From Verrucomicrobiota bacterium (lineage in GTDB: Bacteria; Verrucomicrobiota; Verrucomicrobiia; Chthoniobacterales; UBA10450), in assembly GCA_003217965.1 (NCBI GenBank), contig QHNB01000109.1:1-5920 (forward strand): a stretch of 5,920 nucleotides of DNA, in the 5' to 3' direction. Below, piece by piece: positions 5,499 through 5,920 of this stretch (positions are counted from its first letter, which is position 1; every line of letters begins with the position of its first letter). The notes under the pieces are model-generated. The model had not been told where the DNA came from and did not search any database. It saw only the letters and a list, made by a program, of their open reading frames with translations. A program made the translations under genes and the position numbers.

Positions 5499-5920
5499 GA
5501 CAACGCAAACTCGGACGCGGCGGTCCTGTGGTCTCAGCACTCGGCCTCGGCTGCATGGGAATGTCGGAATTTTATGGTGGACGCGACGACGCCGAATCGC
5601 TTGCGACCATTCAGCGGGCACTCGAGCTTGGCATTACCTTCTTCGACACCGCGGATATCTATGGGCCGTTCACGAACGAGCAGTTGCTCGGCCACGCCAT
5701 TCGAGGGCGACGTGATCGCGTCATAATTGCAACGAAGTTTGGCGTTTTACGCAAGGCAGGCGATCCAGGCTTTAGCGGCGTGAGCGGCAAACCCGCTTAT
5801 GTAAAGAAAGCTTGCGCGGAAAGTCTTCAGCGTCTGGGTGTCGATTGCATCGATTTGTATTATCAACACCGTCCCGATCCCGAAACTCCGCTAGAAGAAA
5901 CCATCGGAGCCATGGCTCAG
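5495..5920 (+). CDS. Aldo/keto reductase, 5' part (runs off the window)
   Basis: The ORF starts at ATG 5495 and is open for 142 codons to the window edge; the family is usually about 320-340 residues. It begins MRQRKLGRGGPVVSALGLGC and carries the catalytic tetrad Asp51 and Tyr56 (DTADIYG), Lys81 (ATKFG) and His125 (YYQHR). The 'GLGCMGMSEFYG' and 'LYYQHRPDPETPLEET' segments recall the AKR13/YakC-like group of NADPH-dependent reductases; substrates vary in that group, so none is assigned. Its ATGA start overlaps the TGA of the preceding reductase by four bases, which suggests translational coupling in a two-gene unit. The two proteins share the fold but clearly differ in sequence (the preceding one has DTAECYEQ and LIQLHG), so they are not a recent tandem duplicate. 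The C-terminal cofactor-binding part is not visible. Confidence 0.93.
   Translation, partial: MRQRKLGRGGPVVSALGLGCMGMSEFYGGRDDAESLATIQRALELGITFFDTADIYGPFTNEQLLGHAIRGRRDRVIIATKFGVLRKAGDPGFSGVSGKPAYVKKACAESLQRLGVDCIDLYYQHRPDPETPLEETIGAMAQ

Overview
This window comes from a mid-GC bacterial chromosome, all genes on the + strand. It holds a purine-biosynthesis segment followed by a pair of aldo/keto reductases. The proteins alone do not fix the lineage. The Bacillus-type PurF, the PurL without a fused glutaminase domain, the weak Shine-Dalgarno signals and the many short palindromic repeats together remind me of soil Verrucomicrobiota (Chthoniobacterales-like). That placement is an impression from memory, not a search result.

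Layout. Bases 1-1274 are the 3' part of purL. A 168-bp gap with an inverted-repeat element follows, then purF (1443-2939). A 411-bp gap (2940-3350) holds a palindromic element, a truncated second copy of the purM 5' end (3039-3143), a 153-bp element with inverted-repeat ends (3148-3300) and a second copy of the palindromic element just before the real purM (3351-4370). A 234-bp repeat-containing gap (4371-4604) leads to one aldo/keto reductase (about 4605-5498), whose stop overlaps the start of a second, different one (5495 to the window edge).

How the genes fit together. PurF makes phosphoribosylamine (first committed step), PurL converts FGAR to FGAM, and PurM closes the ring to AIR, so three of the first five steps of de novo IMP synthesis lie together in the common purL-purF-purM order. 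PurL ends without a glutaminase domain, so separate PurQ and PurS partners are expected outside the window. The two reductases probably form their own coupled unit with unknown substrates.

The most unusual content is the palindromes. At least nine short inverted repeats share one geometry, 7-10 bp arms around a loop of exactly three bases, although their sequences belong to several families. Four lie inside purL, in frame, at places where the protein appears to carry extra residues; the others lie between genes. This resembles the logic of Rickettsia palindromic elements (repeats tolerated inside proteins). A second notable feature is the purM 5' fragment, whose differences from the intact gene fall mostly at third codon positions, as if it came from another once-functional purM rather than from a recent local duplication.
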